Shown here piece after piece: positions 35,692 through 45,091 of a DNA stretch of 64,000 nucleotides. The DNA comes from Gluconobacter albidus (GTDB lineage Bacteria > Pseudomonadota > Alphaproteobacteria > Acetobacterales > Acetobacteraceae). The stretch covers positions 558,001 through 622,000 of the forward strand of contig NZ_BEWL01000001.1 in NCBI RefSeq assembly GCF_002723915.1. The letters run 5' to 3'. Numbering within the stretch: the stretch's first letter is position 1; the number at the start of each line of letters is the position of its first letter. The translations under genes were made by a program, and so were the position numbers. The notes under the pieces were generated by a model that was given only the letters and a program-made list of their open reading frames with translations, was not told the DNA's origin and did not search any database.

Positions 35692-36366
35692 TCAGCTCCG
35701 CAGGAGCGACATGATCTCCATCCGCGCCGCACTGTCGCGCAGCCAGCTTCCACGCGCGATGGACGTCACGGTCGTGGAACCGGGCGAGCGCACGCCGCGC
35801 ATGCTCATGCACATGTGCTCAGCTTCAATGACAACCAGAACGGCTTCCGGCGCCAGAACATCTTCCATGCCCTGCGCGATCTGATCCGTCAGACGCTCCT
35901 GAAGCTGCGGACGACGCGCAAAGCCTTCCACAAGCCGCGCAATCTTGCTCAATCCCGTCAGACGCCCACCCGCTGGCAGATAGGCCACATACGCCTTGCC
36001 ATAAACCGGCAGCAGATGATGCTCGCACATCGAATGGAAGCGGATATCCTTGACGATCACCGCGCCATGATGCCGGTCCGCAGAGAACTGCGTCTTCAGA
36101 TGGTCCCGCGGGTCCTGATGCAGGCCGCTGAACACTTCCAGATACATCTTCGCAACACGCTGCGGCGTATCCAGCAGACCCTCGCGATCCGGGTTTTCAC
36201 CCAGCGCCTCAAGAATCTGGCGCACGGCCCCCGCAATCCGCACTTCCGCATCCGCAGGCAGCGGCAAGGCTCCCATCGGGCGACGCTCCTCGGACGAGAG
36301 GCTCTCCTGACTGTCCGACTGATAGGCCGATGCGGTGGCTACGGTCGTGGCGTTCAGGTTCGTCAT
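35692..36366 (-). CDS. folE: GTP cyclohydrolase I
   Basis: The 224-residue enzyme opens GTP to 7,8-dihydroneopterin triphosphate, the first step of folate and also of queuosine synthesis. Motifs: [15 protein letters not shown], the zinc/active-site [38 protein letters not shown], and [12 protein letters not shown] with the second Cys. About 40 residues at the N-terminus are extra. It overlaps the folB-folK fusion gene by four bases, making a folP-folBK-folE operon. Confidence 0.95.
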   Translation of the reverse strand: MTNLNATTVATASAYQSDSQESLSSEERRPMGALPLPADAEVRIAGAVRQILEALGENPDREGLLDTPQRVAKMYLEVFSGLHQDPRDHLKTQFSADRHHGAVIVKDIRFHSMCEHHLLPVYGKAYVAYLPAGGRLTGLSKIARLVEGFARRPQLQERLTDQIAQGMEDVLAPEAVLVVIEAEHMCMSMRGVRSPGSTTVTSIARGSWLRDSAARMEIMSLLRS

Positions 36367-37262
36367 GCGGGTTCAGGCTCCTCTATGCCCCGACGACCCG
36401 TGCCGTCAGGGACGCGCCGGGTCACATCCCCCGGGCTCCGCGGCAGGACTGCTAGCGCGTCCCGCACGCGACGTCCACCAATGACATGATCTGGATCAAT
36501 TTCCGCCAGCGGCTCCAGCACGAAAGCCCGCTCGAACAGACAGGCATGCGGCAGCGTCAGAACCCGGTCCCGAACCTCCCGCGTGCCATAATAAAGAACA
36601 TCAATATCGACGGCCCGCGCGCCCCAGCGTACGCCCGGCACACGTCCCAGCTCCGCCTCGATCGCCTTGCACATCCGCAGAAGCGTATGAGGCTCCAGCG
36701 TCGTCCGCCCGGTCGCACAAATATTGACGAATGCCGGCTGCTCCACTGCGCCCCAGGGCGCACTGTCATACAGCGACGACACCTGCACGATCTCCAGCCC
36801 GTCCACGCCGGACAGCCGATCCACCGCCGCCGCCAGAACAGCCTCCCGCTCGCCCAGATTACTGCCCAGCGAGAACGCCACGTCATGAACCCGGGCCTGT
36901 TCCACACCCACCGCCGTTCCCGACACCACATACGGCACTGGCGCGGACGGTTTGCGCACTTCAACCCGAACCCACTCCACACGCTCCAGCCGCGCCAGAA
37001 CGGCTTCGGCAATCCGTCCCGCTACCGTCTCGATGAGCTGAAGTGGCTTTCCGGTCACGATGTCCGAAGCGATATCGCACAGCGTCCCGTAACAGACGGC
37101 CTGTTCGTAATCATCGCCGGCAATCGCACCCGACAGATCCGCACGGATCTCGATATCCACTACAAAACGCTGCCCGATCCGCGTCTCTTCGGGCAGTACG
37201 CCATGATAGCCAAACAGACACAGATCCCGCACGAAAACGGAAGTCAGGGCAGGTACGATCAT
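36363..37262 (-). CDS. folBK: Dihydroneopterin aldolase/HPPK fusion (FolB-FolK)
   Basis: The 299-residue protein joins two consecutive folate enzymes. Residues about 5-125 are dihydroneopterin aldolase ([41 protein letters not shown]). About 127-285 is 6-hydroxymethyl-7,8-dihydropterin pyrophosphokinase ([67 protein letters not shown]). The fusion hands the pterin from aldolase to kinase. It overlaps folP and folE by four bases on each side. This arrangement makes the three-gene unit complete to dihydropteroate. Confidence 0.94.
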   Translation of the reverse strand: MIVPALTSVFVRDLCLFGYHGVLPEETRIGQRFVVDIEIRADLSGAIAGDDYEQAVCYGTLCDIASDIVTGKPLQLIETVAGRIAEAVLARLERVEWVRVEVRKPSAPVPYVVSGTAVGVEQARVHDVAFSLGSNLGEREAVLAAAVDRLSGVDGLEIVQVSSLYDSAPWGAVEQPAFVNICATGRTTLEPHTLLRMCKAIEAELGRVPGVRWGARAVDIDVLYYGTREVRDRVLTLPHACLFERAFVLEPLAEIDPDHVIGGRRVRDALAVLPRSPGDVTRRVPDGTGRRGIEEPEPA

Positions 37263-38071
37263 CGGACATCCTTCAGAATCTGGCGGATTTTCAACGCATC
37301 CACATGCTCGCGCACGTCATGCACCCGCAACATCGCAGCGCCCTGCTCCACCCCGTACAGATGGGTCGCCAGCGTTCCCGCCAGCCGCTCGGACGCCGCA
37401 CGGCCCAGAAAATGCCCGAACATGGACTTGCGCGACACCCCCAGCAGAACCGGCAGCCCATAGTCGGCCCGCAGATCGCCCAGCCGCGCCACGGCCTCAA
37501 CATTCTGCGCCTGCGTCTTGCCGAACCCGACACCCGGATCCAGCACAATCCGATCACGCGCAAGGCCGGCCCGCTCCGCGAGTTCCAGAGACCGATCGAA
37601 AAAGCGCCGCCAGTCCCCCCGCAGATCCAGAGCCTCGTCCACGTCATGACGGTTGTGCATCACGATAACCGTCGCCTCCGAATCTGCTACTACGGACGCC
37701 ATGTCCGGGTCCGCCTGCAAACCCCAGACATCGTTGATGACCGCCACACCGGCCTCAAGCGCCCGTCTGGCGACGAAAGCCTTGGTCGTGTCCACCGAAA
37801 CGGTCATTCCGTCGCCCACAAACTGCCCAACGACCGGTGCAAGGCGCGCCCATTCCTCTTCTGCCGGAACCGGTATAAAGCCCGGCCGCGTGGATTCAGC
37901 ACCCACATCCAAAAGATCCGCCCCGTCCGCCACAAGCGTCCGACCATGCGCCAGAGCAGCCTCAGGCCGCAGAAAATGCCCGCCGTCGGAGAAGGAATCC
38001 GGCGTGATATTCACGATCCCCATCACTGCCACAGGCCCGTTTCCAAACCGGCTCATCCAGCTTTCCCCCAT
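37259..38071 (-). CDS. folP: Dihydropteroate synthase
   Basis: The 270-residue TIM-barrel enzyme condenses hydroxymethyl-dihydropterin pyrophosphate with p-aminobenzoate. Motifs: VMGIVNITPDSFSDGG, DLLDVGAESTRPGF, VVIVMHNRHD-type loop and DPGVGFGKTQAQN, LLGVSRKSMFG. The start is set at ATG 38071, shortly after the stop of the EAL gene; ATG 38056 with GGGGGAA upstream is an equally good choice. A longer frame would overlap the EAL gene's end. Confidence 0.94.
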   Translation of the reverse strand: MGESWMSRFGNGPVAVMGIVNITPDSFSDGGHFLRPEAALAHGRTLVADGADLLDVGAESTRPGFIPVPAEEEWARLAPVVGQFVGDGMTVSVDTTKAFVARRALEAGVAVINDVWGLQADPDMASVVADSEATVIVMHNRHDVDEALDLRGDWRRFFDRSLELAERAGLARDRIVLDPGVGFGKTQAQNVEAVARLGDLRADYGLPVLLGVSRKSMFGHFLGRAASERLAGTLATHLYGVEQGAAMLRVHDVREHVDALKIRQILKDVR

Positions 38072-38090
38072 CCGCGTTTCCCCATTTTTT

Positions 38091-40700
38091 TCAGGACAGA
38101 TCAGCCACACGCCGCCCCCAGAAGAGCGGAACATCTTCCTCTGGAACCGGGCGCCCCAGATAGAACCCCTGCACTTCCGTACAACCCTGTTCCTGAAGAT
38201 GGCGGCAATGCTCCGGCGACGACACGCCCTCCGCCGTCACCGTAACACCGAGATCCCGCCCAAGCGCGATCACGTTCCGCACCACCGCCGCACTGCGCGC
38301 ATCCTGCAACATGTCCTGAATGAAGGCTGCATCCAGCTTGATCTTGGAAAACGGAAACTGTCGCAGATACATCAGCGTCGAAAATCCTTTGCCGAAATCG
38401 TCCAGCGCAATCCCCACCCCCCTGCTTTCAAGCTCACGGAAAGCATGGTGCACAAGCGGTCCGACCTCCAGCGCCTGCGTTTCCGTCACTTCGATCTGCA
38501 ACCGATACGGCTCCAGCCCAACCTGCTCCAGAACCCGAAAAATACGCACCGCAATATCAGGGAGGGAAAAATGCGTCGCCGTCATGTTGACCGAAACCCA
38601 TAAGGGAACAGGCCAGCGTCGCGCCACCCGGCACGCGTTTTCCAGAACCCAGAAGTCGAATTCCAGCCCGCTCCCGGTCTCGGCAATCGTGTCGATGACC
38701 TTCCCGATCGACAGATGCCTGTGCGCCGACCCTTTCCACCGTGACAGCGCCTCAAATCCGATCACCATCCCGGTCTGGGCATTCACGATAGGCTGATACA
38801 CCAGAGCAAAGGCTTTCTGCCGCAGAGCCTGCCGCACATCACGAAACAGGGTCTGCTGGCGGCTTCCCGCCATTTCCTCACAAGGATCGAAAATGCTATA
38901 GCGCCCGACCCGCTCGCCCTGGGCATCGCGCAGCGCCGTCTCGACGGCTTCCACCAGAACCTCGCCGTCTCCGGTCGTCGAGACCGCCATGCCAATCGCA
39001 GGCTCAACGTCAATCACGTCCCCAGCCACCTCCCCAGCCACCTCCGCAGCCCCATCCTCGACCACACTGACGGGGCCACTCAGCGTCAACAGGAGTTCCA
39101 GAGCCAGGGCCTCCAGGAAATGACGCTTCCCTTCGCCCGGAATCCCCGTCACGACCGCCAGATCCATCGCGCCATACCGCGCTACAAAACAGCCCCCCGC
39201 TCCGTTCAGATCTGCAGGCACATGCCGGGCAAGACAGGCATTCAGACGCGACAGGCTTATCTGCAGAACCGCCGCCACCTCATCCGGCGTCATCACACGC
39301 CGACGCCCGAGGCTGGAGACCTCCAGCGAAATGAGAATGACCACGAACGCCTGCGCGCCGCGCATTGTCTCCAGCAGGCTTTTCTGAAGATGCTCCTGAC
39401 AGGCCAGCCGGTTCGGCAGCCCGGTCAGGACATCATGCCGCACGCGATAAAAATGTCGCTCCCTGATCATCTGTAGGGCCGTCACATCTGCGCCGACCCC
39501 CAGATACCCCCGGAACACCCCGTCCCGGAAGACAGGTTCTCCCGTCAGCATCCACCAGCGTGCCTCCGGCACGGCCACAGCGCGAACAACCAGTTCCCGA
39601 AATGCCAGTCGGTTCGTCAGACAATACGCCAGATGCCGTTCCGGAGAGATCGGACCGGACAGCTCGGCACCAGGCACGGGAATATCCAGCAGACTTCCCA
39701 ATGTCCTGCCCGCGATCTGCGTCTCATCGCGCCCCAGAAGGCGGCAAAGTCCCGCCGATGGGTTACGCAGAACACCCGCCTCATCGGTCTCCCAGAGCCA
39801 CCGCCCGGTCGGCGCCGCAGACCTCCGCGTAAGAAGCGACAGAATATCCGCCTGTTCGCGCTGTTTCAGACGCGCCATCTGCATCCGCCACAGCAGAACG
39901 CCCACCAGCCGGCTGATCCCAACGACAAAAAGTCCGCAGACCGTGGTCATCAGAAAAAACGATGTCGTAAACAGAACGGACCGGTAAAAACGGCCCTCCA
40001 GCAGAGCACCATACGCCCCTGCGATGATCGGCACCACCATGGCTTCGACCGCCCCGTTTACCGGAGCACAGAGCAGAAGCGGCGCCATAAATCCGAAACA
40101 CACGCCGAGCGTCAGAAGATGGATGTCTTCACAGCGCAGCCGGAAGACCAGAATGATGAAAACGAACCAGACAGACCCAAGAACCCCGTTCAGTGCCCGG
40201 AGCGCCCATCGGAGCGCCGCGTAATCCGCAAGGCTCCTCATGGTTCTGACATTTGGCTGAACCCTGGAAAACCAGAGCAGCAGAACACCTTCGATCCCCG
40301 CAAGCAGCAGGAGGGCCAGCCAGGGGCTCGACGACCACACCCCGAGCGCCACCACCGGCGCGCTGACGGCCTGAGCCAGAAGATGAAGGGGGAGAAGAAG
40401 CCTCAGGGTCCGCAACTGGCCCCGGTTGAATGCGGTCTGAAAATACGCCGGAACCTGTGTCGCCCGGAAGAACAGGTCTTTCCCCAGACCGGAGGCACGG
40501 ATGCGATTGAAAACCCGAAATAAGGCCCATCGCACAAACAGCGATCGCCGGAACCACCTTTTCAGGCGCTTTCCCCCGGAACCCTGCCGGTCAGGCTCTT
40601 CAGCGTGGGATCCATCCTGACACTCAGCCGCGCCGGAAGCCTCGGATCCCCGTTCCCCCCCAGCACTGCTCCCCGCGCCGGACCGTCTGTCGTCTGTCAT
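38091..40700 (-). CDS. Membrane PAS-GGDEF-EAL protein (degenerate GGDEF)
   Basis: The 869-residue protein has a Gly/Ser/Glu-rich N-terminus, about six hydrophobic helices (100-290), a PAS region (about 305-420, GVGADVT at its end), a GGDEF domain (about 430-600) and an EAL domain (about 615-865). The GGDEF signature is RYGAMDL, so cyclase activity is unlikely. In the EAL domain EALSRW, NMTATHF, EVTETQ, LDDFGKGFST and KLDAAF are kept; AEGVE is AEGVSS. It is probably a c-di-GMP phosphodiesterase, perhaps one tuned by the GGDEF-like domain. It would affect motility versus pellicle growth. Confidence 0.9.
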   Translation of the reverse strand: MTDDRRSGAGSSAGGERGSEASGAAECQDGSHAEEPDRQGSGGKRLKRWFRRSLFVRWALFRVFNRIRASGLGKDLFFRATQVPAYFQTAFNRGQLRTLRLLLPLHLLAQAVSAPVVALGVWSSSPWLALLLLAGIEGVLLLWFSRVQPNVRTMRSLADYAALRWALRALNGVLGSVWFVFIILVFRLRCEDIHLLTLGVCFGFMAPLLLCAPVNGAVEAMVVPIIAGAYGALLEGRFYRSVLFTTSFFLMTTVCGLFVVGISRLVGVLLWRMQMARLKQREQADILSLLTRRSAAPTGRWLWETDEAGVLRNPSAGLCRLLGRDETQIAGRTLGSLLDIPVPGAELSGPISPERHLAYCLTNRLAFRELVVRAVAVPEARWWMLTGEPVFRDGVFRGYLGVGADVTALQMIRERHFYRVRHDVLTGLPNRLACQEHLQKSLLETMRGAQAFVVILISLEVSSLGRRRVMTPDEVAAVLQISLSRLNACLARHVPADLNGAGGCFVARYGAMDLAVVTGIPGEGKRHFLEALALELLLTLSGPVSVVEDGAAEVAGEVAGDVIDVEPAIGMAVSTTGDGEVLVEAVETALRDAQGERVGRYSIFDPCEEMAGSRQQTLFRDVRQALRQKAFALVYQPIVNAQTGMVIGFEALSRWKGSAHRHLSIGKVIDTIAETGSGLEFDFWVLENACRVARRWPVPLWVSVNMTATHFSLPDIAVRIFRVLEQVGLEPYRLQIEVTETQALEVGPLVHHAFRELESRGVGIALDDFGKGFSTLMYLRQFPFSKIKLDAAFIQDMLQDARSAAVVRNVIALGRDLGVTVTAEGVSSPEHCRHLQEQGCTEVQGFYLGRPVPEEDVPLFWGRRVADLS

Positions 40701-40927
40701 ACACCATCATACCAGTGGAGCACGTCAAAAGTCCGAAACGGCCCCCCGGATCAGAAGAATGCCGTTTCACGAAAACCGGGAAACCATAACGGCAAAAACG
40801 CACTTCCCCAAACCCCGGAAAAGCGGTTCTTCATGCGTTCCTTTAACGTTCATGAAGTTTCCTTCGGCGAACCCCGGTGACACCACCGGTTTTGAACTTT
40901 CCAGAACGGCCTCCATAGCCCGATCCA

Positions 40928-41686
40928 TCAGGCCTTCCGGGCGCGCTCCAGAAAAGCATCCATCTGATCCGCTTCAAGCGCGCCCGGAGCCACGGCGGCC
41001 GTCCCGAAAATGAACGTCGGCGTCCCGTCCAGACCAACAGCACGTCCCTGATCCAGATTGGTCGTGATCAGCGCCACCGTCTGGGGCGAACTCATATCCG
41101 CCGTCAGCTTCTTCGCATCCAGCCCATTGGCCTGTGCCAGGGCGACGATCCGCTCCATGCTGGGCTTGGTGGTGTCTTCCATCAGCGCCTTGCGCATAAC
41201 GTCATATTTACCCTGCGCACTGGCCGCGAAAATGGCCCGCGTGTCCAGAACACTGTTACTCCCCAGAACCGGCACAACCTTCTCGACAAGCCGCACATCC
41301 GGATGGCGGCTGAGGAAACTGTCCACCTGCCCCATCATGGAGCGACAGTACGAACAGCGCGGATCATAGAATTCCACAACCGTGATCTTCCCGTGCGGAT
41401 TGCCCCGGATGGCAAAATCAGGCGCGGTCTGAAGCTCGGACTGATGCGCCTTCACGGCCGCCAGCGTCGAATCCTGCTTCTGCTCCTCGGCCTTTTCACG
41501 GATCGAACGGATGGCATCCGTGAGGATGCTCGGGTCATTCTGCAACGCATCGCGCATGATGCCGACAATCTCGGCGCGCTGGGCTGGCGTGAACGACGTG
41601 GCCGGAGCCGCCAGAGCCTGACTGCCCGCAAGAAAGGCCATTCCGGCAACAACAGCAGACGCCGTGGCAAGCAGATGGTGTTTCAA
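40928..41686 (-). CDS. DsbA-family thiol:disulfide oxidoreductase, exported
   Basis: The 252-residue protein has a signal peptide, a helical segment, and a thioredoxin-like domain with active-site CSYC (111-114) after VVEFYDPR, and cis-proline in GTPTFIFG. It is of the BdbD/ScsC-like DsbA class rather than classical DsbA. The start is set at TTG 41686: GGAG lies seven bases before it and the resulting N-terminus (MKHHLL) makes a clean signal peptide. An ATG 18 codons upstream lacks both features. It is divergent from a gamma-glutamyltransferase-like gene. Confidence 0.88.
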   Translation of the reverse strand: MKHHLLATASAVVAGMAFLAGSQALAAPATSFTPAQRAEIVGIMRDALQNDPSILTDAIRSIREKAEEQKQDSTLAAVKAHQSELQTAPDFAIRGNPHGKITVVEFYDPRCSYCRSMMGQVDSFLSRHPDVRLVEKVVPVLGSNSVLDTRAIFAASAQGKYDVMRKALMEDTTKPSMERIVALAQANGLDAKKLTADMSSPQTVALITTNLDQGRAVGLDGTPTFIFGTAAVAPGALEADQMDAFLERARKA

Positions 41687-41918
41687 TGGAAAGCTCCGGA
41701 TCAGCTGAAAGAAAGACAGAACGTCTGATCCATACGCCATAAAGAACGTCCACCGCAAAGAGAAGACACCAACTCGCCCCTCCCACAAACAGCAGATTAC
41801 CGTTATGAGGGAACAAGAGCCGGAACCGGACCCACGGCGCAGACCTGTCTGCCCGCGCCCGTACTCCGCCAAGGCCACGAGGCCGGACAGTCGTGACCAG
41901 ACATTGGAGAAACGCCAG

Positions 41919-43337
41919 GTGGCGCATCGTCAGCACCAGATTTCCACCCCGGACGCCACACAGACCCGTCGCATCGCGTCCCGTCTCCCGGCCTCACTAA
42001 TGGCCTCGGTGGCTTCGGGCCTGCTTTTGGGCGCCTGCTCATGGATCCCTGGCTCCCACCTCGTGGGCATCAGCGAAACAGCCGCGCCCGCAGGCGGCAG
42101 CATCGGCACGGTCGTCGCCGACGAGCCCCAGGCCGCGCTGGTCGGCCATGACGTGCTGGCCCGCGGCGGCAACGCTGCCGATGCCGCAACCGCCACGGCC
42201 CTCGCCCTTGGCGTTACCCTGCCCTCCCGCGCCTCCTATGGTGGCGGCGGCGCGTGCCTGATCAGCCGACCCGGCGAAGCGGCGCAGTCCATTTCCTTCC
42301 TGCCCCGCCCCGGCACCAGCAAGGGCGCCGACCGCCCGGCCGGCACGCCTGCCAGCTTCCGTGGTCTGTATCTGATGCAACTCCATTACGGCACAGTCGA
42401 GTTCAACGATCTGATCGCCCCGGCCCTGAACCTCGCCAGCACCGGCATCACTGTCAGCCGTGCTCTGGCAACCGATCTGGCCGCCGTCCACACCGCACTT
42501 CTTGCGGATGAAAGTGCGCGCACCATTTTCGGACGCGGCGAAGCCTCCACGCTCGCCGCAGGCGACAGCCTGGCCCAGCCCCGGCTCGCAGGCTTCCTCG
42601 AACGCATCCGCGTCGCAGGCGTTGGCGACCTCTATAACGGAGCCCTCGCCGACGTTTACGTCACCGCTGCCCAGAAAGCGGGTGGCGGCCTGAACGACGA
42701 CGACATGCGACAGACCCTCCCCGTCCAGACGGATGCGCTGATGACCCATCAGGGTGGCATGACCGCCTCGTTCCTCGCCCCGCCCGCCGATGGCGGCCTC
42801 GGCGCGGCCATCCGATACACGACGGGCGCTTCCGCACAGGGCGCGGTCGCCGCATGGCGCGCCTCCGGCAACACGACCCTCGCCGCCGCTCAGGCAGCCC
42901 TCGACAGCGGCCGTTCCGGTAGCGGCAGCCTGCCGTCCCTTCCGGCTTCGACATCCTTCGTCGTGACCGACCATTCGGGCATGGCCGTCGCCTGCGCCCT
43001 GAGCGAAAACAACCTGTTCGGAACAGGCCGCATCGCTGGCAGCACCGGCGTCGTCCTCAGCGCCTCCCCGGCCCGGACGCCACAGCCCCTGCTCTCCGCC
43101 GCAATCCTGCGTGACCAGCGCAGTCTGCGTGCCGTCATCGCCGCTTCGGGGCAGAACGAAGCCGCGGATGCCGTCGGAGACGCCGCCCGTGCTGCCGCCC
43201 ATGACGTCCCGATCCCTCATGAAGGAGCCGGTCGCATCAACGCAATTGTCTGCCACGGCGACGATTCGTGCCACGGCGTGACGGACCCCCGCGCCGCAGG
43301 CCTCGCGGCCGGCACCACAAACGACAGCGCCCACTAA
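41919..43337 (+). CDS. Gamma-glutamyltransferase-like lipoprotein
   Basis: The 472-residue protein has a lipobox LLLGAC (Cys40) and Ntn-hydrolase features of gamma-glutamyltransferase: ALVGHDVLARGGNAADAATATALALGV, the block TPASFRGLYLMQLHYG, and STSFVVTDHSGMAVA, where Thr345 should be the autoprocessing nucleophile. Standard enzymes have TTHFSVVD there. The late GSPGG oxyanion block appears replaced (ASGQNEA), so activity is doubtful. The start is set at GTG 41919 with GGAG nine bases before, giving the basic part of the signal; ATG 42000 is possible but would leave no positive N-region. A strong terminator follows. Confidence 0.8.
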   Translation: MAHRQHQISTPDATQTRRIASRLPASLMASVASGLLLGACSWIPGSHLVGISETAAPAGGSIGTVVADEPQAALVGHDVLARGGNAADAATATALALGVTLPSRASYGGGGACLISRPGEAAQSISFLPRPGTSKGADRPAGTPASFRGLYLMQLHYGTVEFNDLIAPALNLASTGITVSRALATDLAAVHTALLADESARTIFGRGEASTLAAGDSLAQPRLAGFLERIRVAGVGDLYNGALADVYVTAAQKAGGGLNDDDMRQTLPVQTDALMTHQGGMTASFLAPPADGGLGAAIRYTTGASAQGAVAAWRASGNTTLAAAQAALDSGRSGSGSLPSLPASTSFVVTDHSGMAVACALSENNLFGTGRIAGSTGVVLSASPARTPQPLLSAAILRDQRSLRAVIAASGQNEAADAVGDAARAAAHDVPIPHEGAGRINAIVCHGDDSCHGVTDPRAAGLAAGTTNDSAH

Positions 43338-43338
43338 C

Positions 43339-43378
43339 AAAAAAAGCCCCGCCGGTTTCTGAACCGGCGGGGCTTTTT
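43339..43378. terminator. Bidirectional intrinsic terminator
   Basis: A-run, AGCCCCGCCGGTT, loop TCTG, AACCGGCGGGGCT, T-run: a perfect 13-bp stem. It separates the gamma-glutamyltransferase-like gene (plus) and fliP (minus), which end on either side. Confidence 0.93.
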
Positions 43379-43390
43379 CATATTCGGGTC

Positions 43391-44158
43391 CTATCCGGTA
43401 AAACTTCGCACCAGACTTCCCGCCACCAGTGACCATCCGTCAACGACCACGAAAAAGATCAGCTTGAACGGAAGCGACACGGTACTTGGCGGCAGCATCA
43501 TCATGCCAAGGCTCATCAATACGCTGGACACCACCAGATCGATGACCAGAAACGGCAGATAGAGCAGAAATCCCATCTCGAAACCGCGGCGCAGTTCCCC
43601 GATCATGAACGCTGGAACCAGCACACGCCAAGGCGTGTCGCCGATCTTCGCAGGCGGCTTTTCATGCGCAATATTGAGGAACGTCGCCACATCCGCAGGC
43701 CGCGCCGTCACCGCCATGAAGTCGTGAAACGGCTGGGCCGCCGCCGTCAGCCCCTCCATTTCCCCGACACGCCCCGCCATCATCGGCTCGATCCCCGCAT
43801 CCCACGACTTCTGAAGTGTCGGCTGCATCACGAACAGGGTCAGAAACAGCGACAGCCCGATCAGAACCGTATTGGGAGGCGTCCCCTGCGCGCCAAGCGC
43901 ACTGCGAAGCAGCGACAGCACGATCACGATCCGCGTAAACGCCGTAATCATCACCAGCAGGCTCGGCGCCAGAGACAGAACCGTAATCAGCGCCGTAAGC
44001 TGCACCAGGCGACTGGTCGTCCCAGCCCCGCCCGCAGCCCCGTTCTGCCCCAGATCAATGCTCACGGCCTGTGCATGCGCCAGATGCGGCACACACACAC
44101 ACGCCAGCAGGATCATAAGCGGAAAAAGCGCCCCAAGCCGCATCAGAGCCTGCCTCAC
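43391..44158 (-). CDS. fliP: Flagellar type III export protein FliP
   Basis: The 255-residue protein has a signal peptide (about 1-29, HAQA), then the FliP core: LSLAPSLLVMITAFTRIVIVLSLLRSALGAQ, PPNTVLIGLSLFLTLFVMQPT, VLVPAFMIGELRRGFEMGFLLYLPFLVIDLVVSSVLMSLGMMML and FKLIFFVVVDGW. With FliQ and FliR it forms the export gate. The start overlaps the fliO stop by four bases. It lies opposite to the other flagellar genes of the cluster. Confidence 0.96.
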   Translation of the reverse strand: MRQALMRLGALFPLMILLACVCVPHLAHAQAVSIDLGQNGAAGGAGTTSRLVQLTALITVLSLAPSLLVMITAFTRIVIVLSLLRSALGAQGTPPNTVLIGLSLFLTLFVMQPTLQKSWDAGIEPMMAGRVGEMEGLTAAAQPFHDFMAVTARPADVATFLNIAHEKPPAKIGDTPWRVLVPAFMIGELRRGFEMGFLLYLPFLVIDLVVSSVLMSLGMMMLPPSTVSLPFKLIFFVVVDGWSLVAGSLVRSFTG

Positions 44159-44460
44159 GCCACGTCCTCCGCAGCGGACTCATCCAGCGCCGAGGCAAAA
44201 GTCTCCCGCTCCGTCCAGTCCATCAGAATGTCCTGATTGCCCCCCGTGAGGACCAGAACCTCCCGCGCGCCATACCGCACAACCGAAAGACGCCGCGTCC
44301 GGTCGAGCGCCATCTGCCCCACAAGCGACAGCCCCGCCTGTCCACCCCGCGCACCGCTCTTTTTCTGCTCCAGAAAACGCAACAGGGGGCGGGCACAGAA
44401 AATCAGTACGACAATGAAAATCAGCGCGGCAATCGCATTCACGCATTCATGCAGGGTCAT
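44155..44460 (-). CDS. fliO: Flagellar export-gate assembly protein FliO
   Basis: The 101-residue protein has one membrane helix (about 10-25) and a cytoplasmic beta-domain with LVGQMALDRTRRLSVVRYGAREVLVLTG, the FliO pattern. It helps FliP assembly. It is at the short end of the family. The gene overlaps fliP by four bases and diverges from flgB with about 225 bases between, in which I see no clear sigma-28 or sigma-54 promoter. Confidence 0.82.
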   Translation of the reverse strand: MTLHECVNAIAALIFIVVLIFCARPLLRFLEQKKSGARGGQAGLSLVGQMALDRTRRLSVVRYGAREVLVLTGGNQDILMDWTERETFASALDESAAEDVA

Positions 44461-44685
44461 AGGTCAGTCATCCTCATTCCCCGGCATGATGCCCAAGATC
44501 GGTTAATGACCGCTTAATTGATGACGGATTTCACGCGAGAGGCTGACAACAGCCTTGGAAACACACGGTGCATATCGAGCGACCACCCCCGAATCTGCGG
44601 CTCAGGCAACCATTTATTAAAGATTTCACGCCATCATGTCCCTCGCCGGCATTTTCCCGGCTCCTGCATGACGGAGACTGTCGCG

Positions 44686-45078
44686 ATGCGGAATATCGAC
44701 TCAACCAGCGCAGGCGGCACCGACCTCTTTTCCCTGGGCCGTGACCGCATGAACTGGCTTCAGGCCCGTCAGCAGGTGCTGGCTGGCAATATCGCCAACT
44801 CGGACACGCCGGACTATCAGGCCAGAGACGTATCCCCGTTCGAAGCCGCCCTAGGCGAGTTCGACATCACCCCGACCATCACGCAGCCCGATCATATCGG
44901 ATACACCGCCTCCGGCGCGCACGTCATCGAGACGTCGTCGGAACAGTCCCTGGACGGAAACCAGATCTCACTGGACCAGCAGATGGAACAGGTCGCGGAT
45001 GTCAACGACCAGCAGCACCTCGCTGTAAACGTCTATTCCAAATATCTGAGCATGTTCCAGACGGCGCTCGGAAAATAA
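44686..45078 (+). CDS. flgB: Flagellar rod protein FlgB
   Basis: The 130-residue protein has the FlgB pattern: RMNWLQARQQVLAGNIANSDTPDYQARDV near the start and NQISLDQQMEQVADVNDQQHLAVNVYSKYLSMFQTALG at the end, both in alpha-helices of the rod packing. It is a proximal rod subunit. The ATG at 44686 has GGAG nine bases upstream; ATG 44668 is less well supported. It starts the plus-strand flagellar operon flgB-flgC-fliE-fliQ-fliR-flhB. Confidence 0.93.
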   Translation: MRNIDSTSAGGTDLFSLGRDRMNWLQARQQVLAGNIANSDTPDYQARDVSPFEAALGEFDITPTITQPDHIGYTASGAHVIETSSEQSLDGNQISLDQQMEQVADVNDQQHLAVNVYSKYLSMFQTALGK

Positions 45079-45091
45079 AGGACGCTGACGG

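Noticed and set aside
40874-40889. CCGGTG-ACAC-CACCGG hairpin with a T-run downstream of the dsbA-like gene
   Set aside because: Only a 6-bp stem, and the T-run lies on the plus strand where no gene ends, so it is not a convincing terminator for the minus-strand gene.
42039-43436. A 465-codon minus-strand frame opposite the gamma-glutamyltransferase-like gene
   Set aside because: Runs through the intrinsic terminator and into fliP; the composition is antisense-like.
44461-44685. Sigma-54-type promoter before flgB (TTGGAAACACACGGTGCA)
   Set aside because: The GG and GC elements are 11 bases apart, not 10, and flanking positions do not match the consensus.
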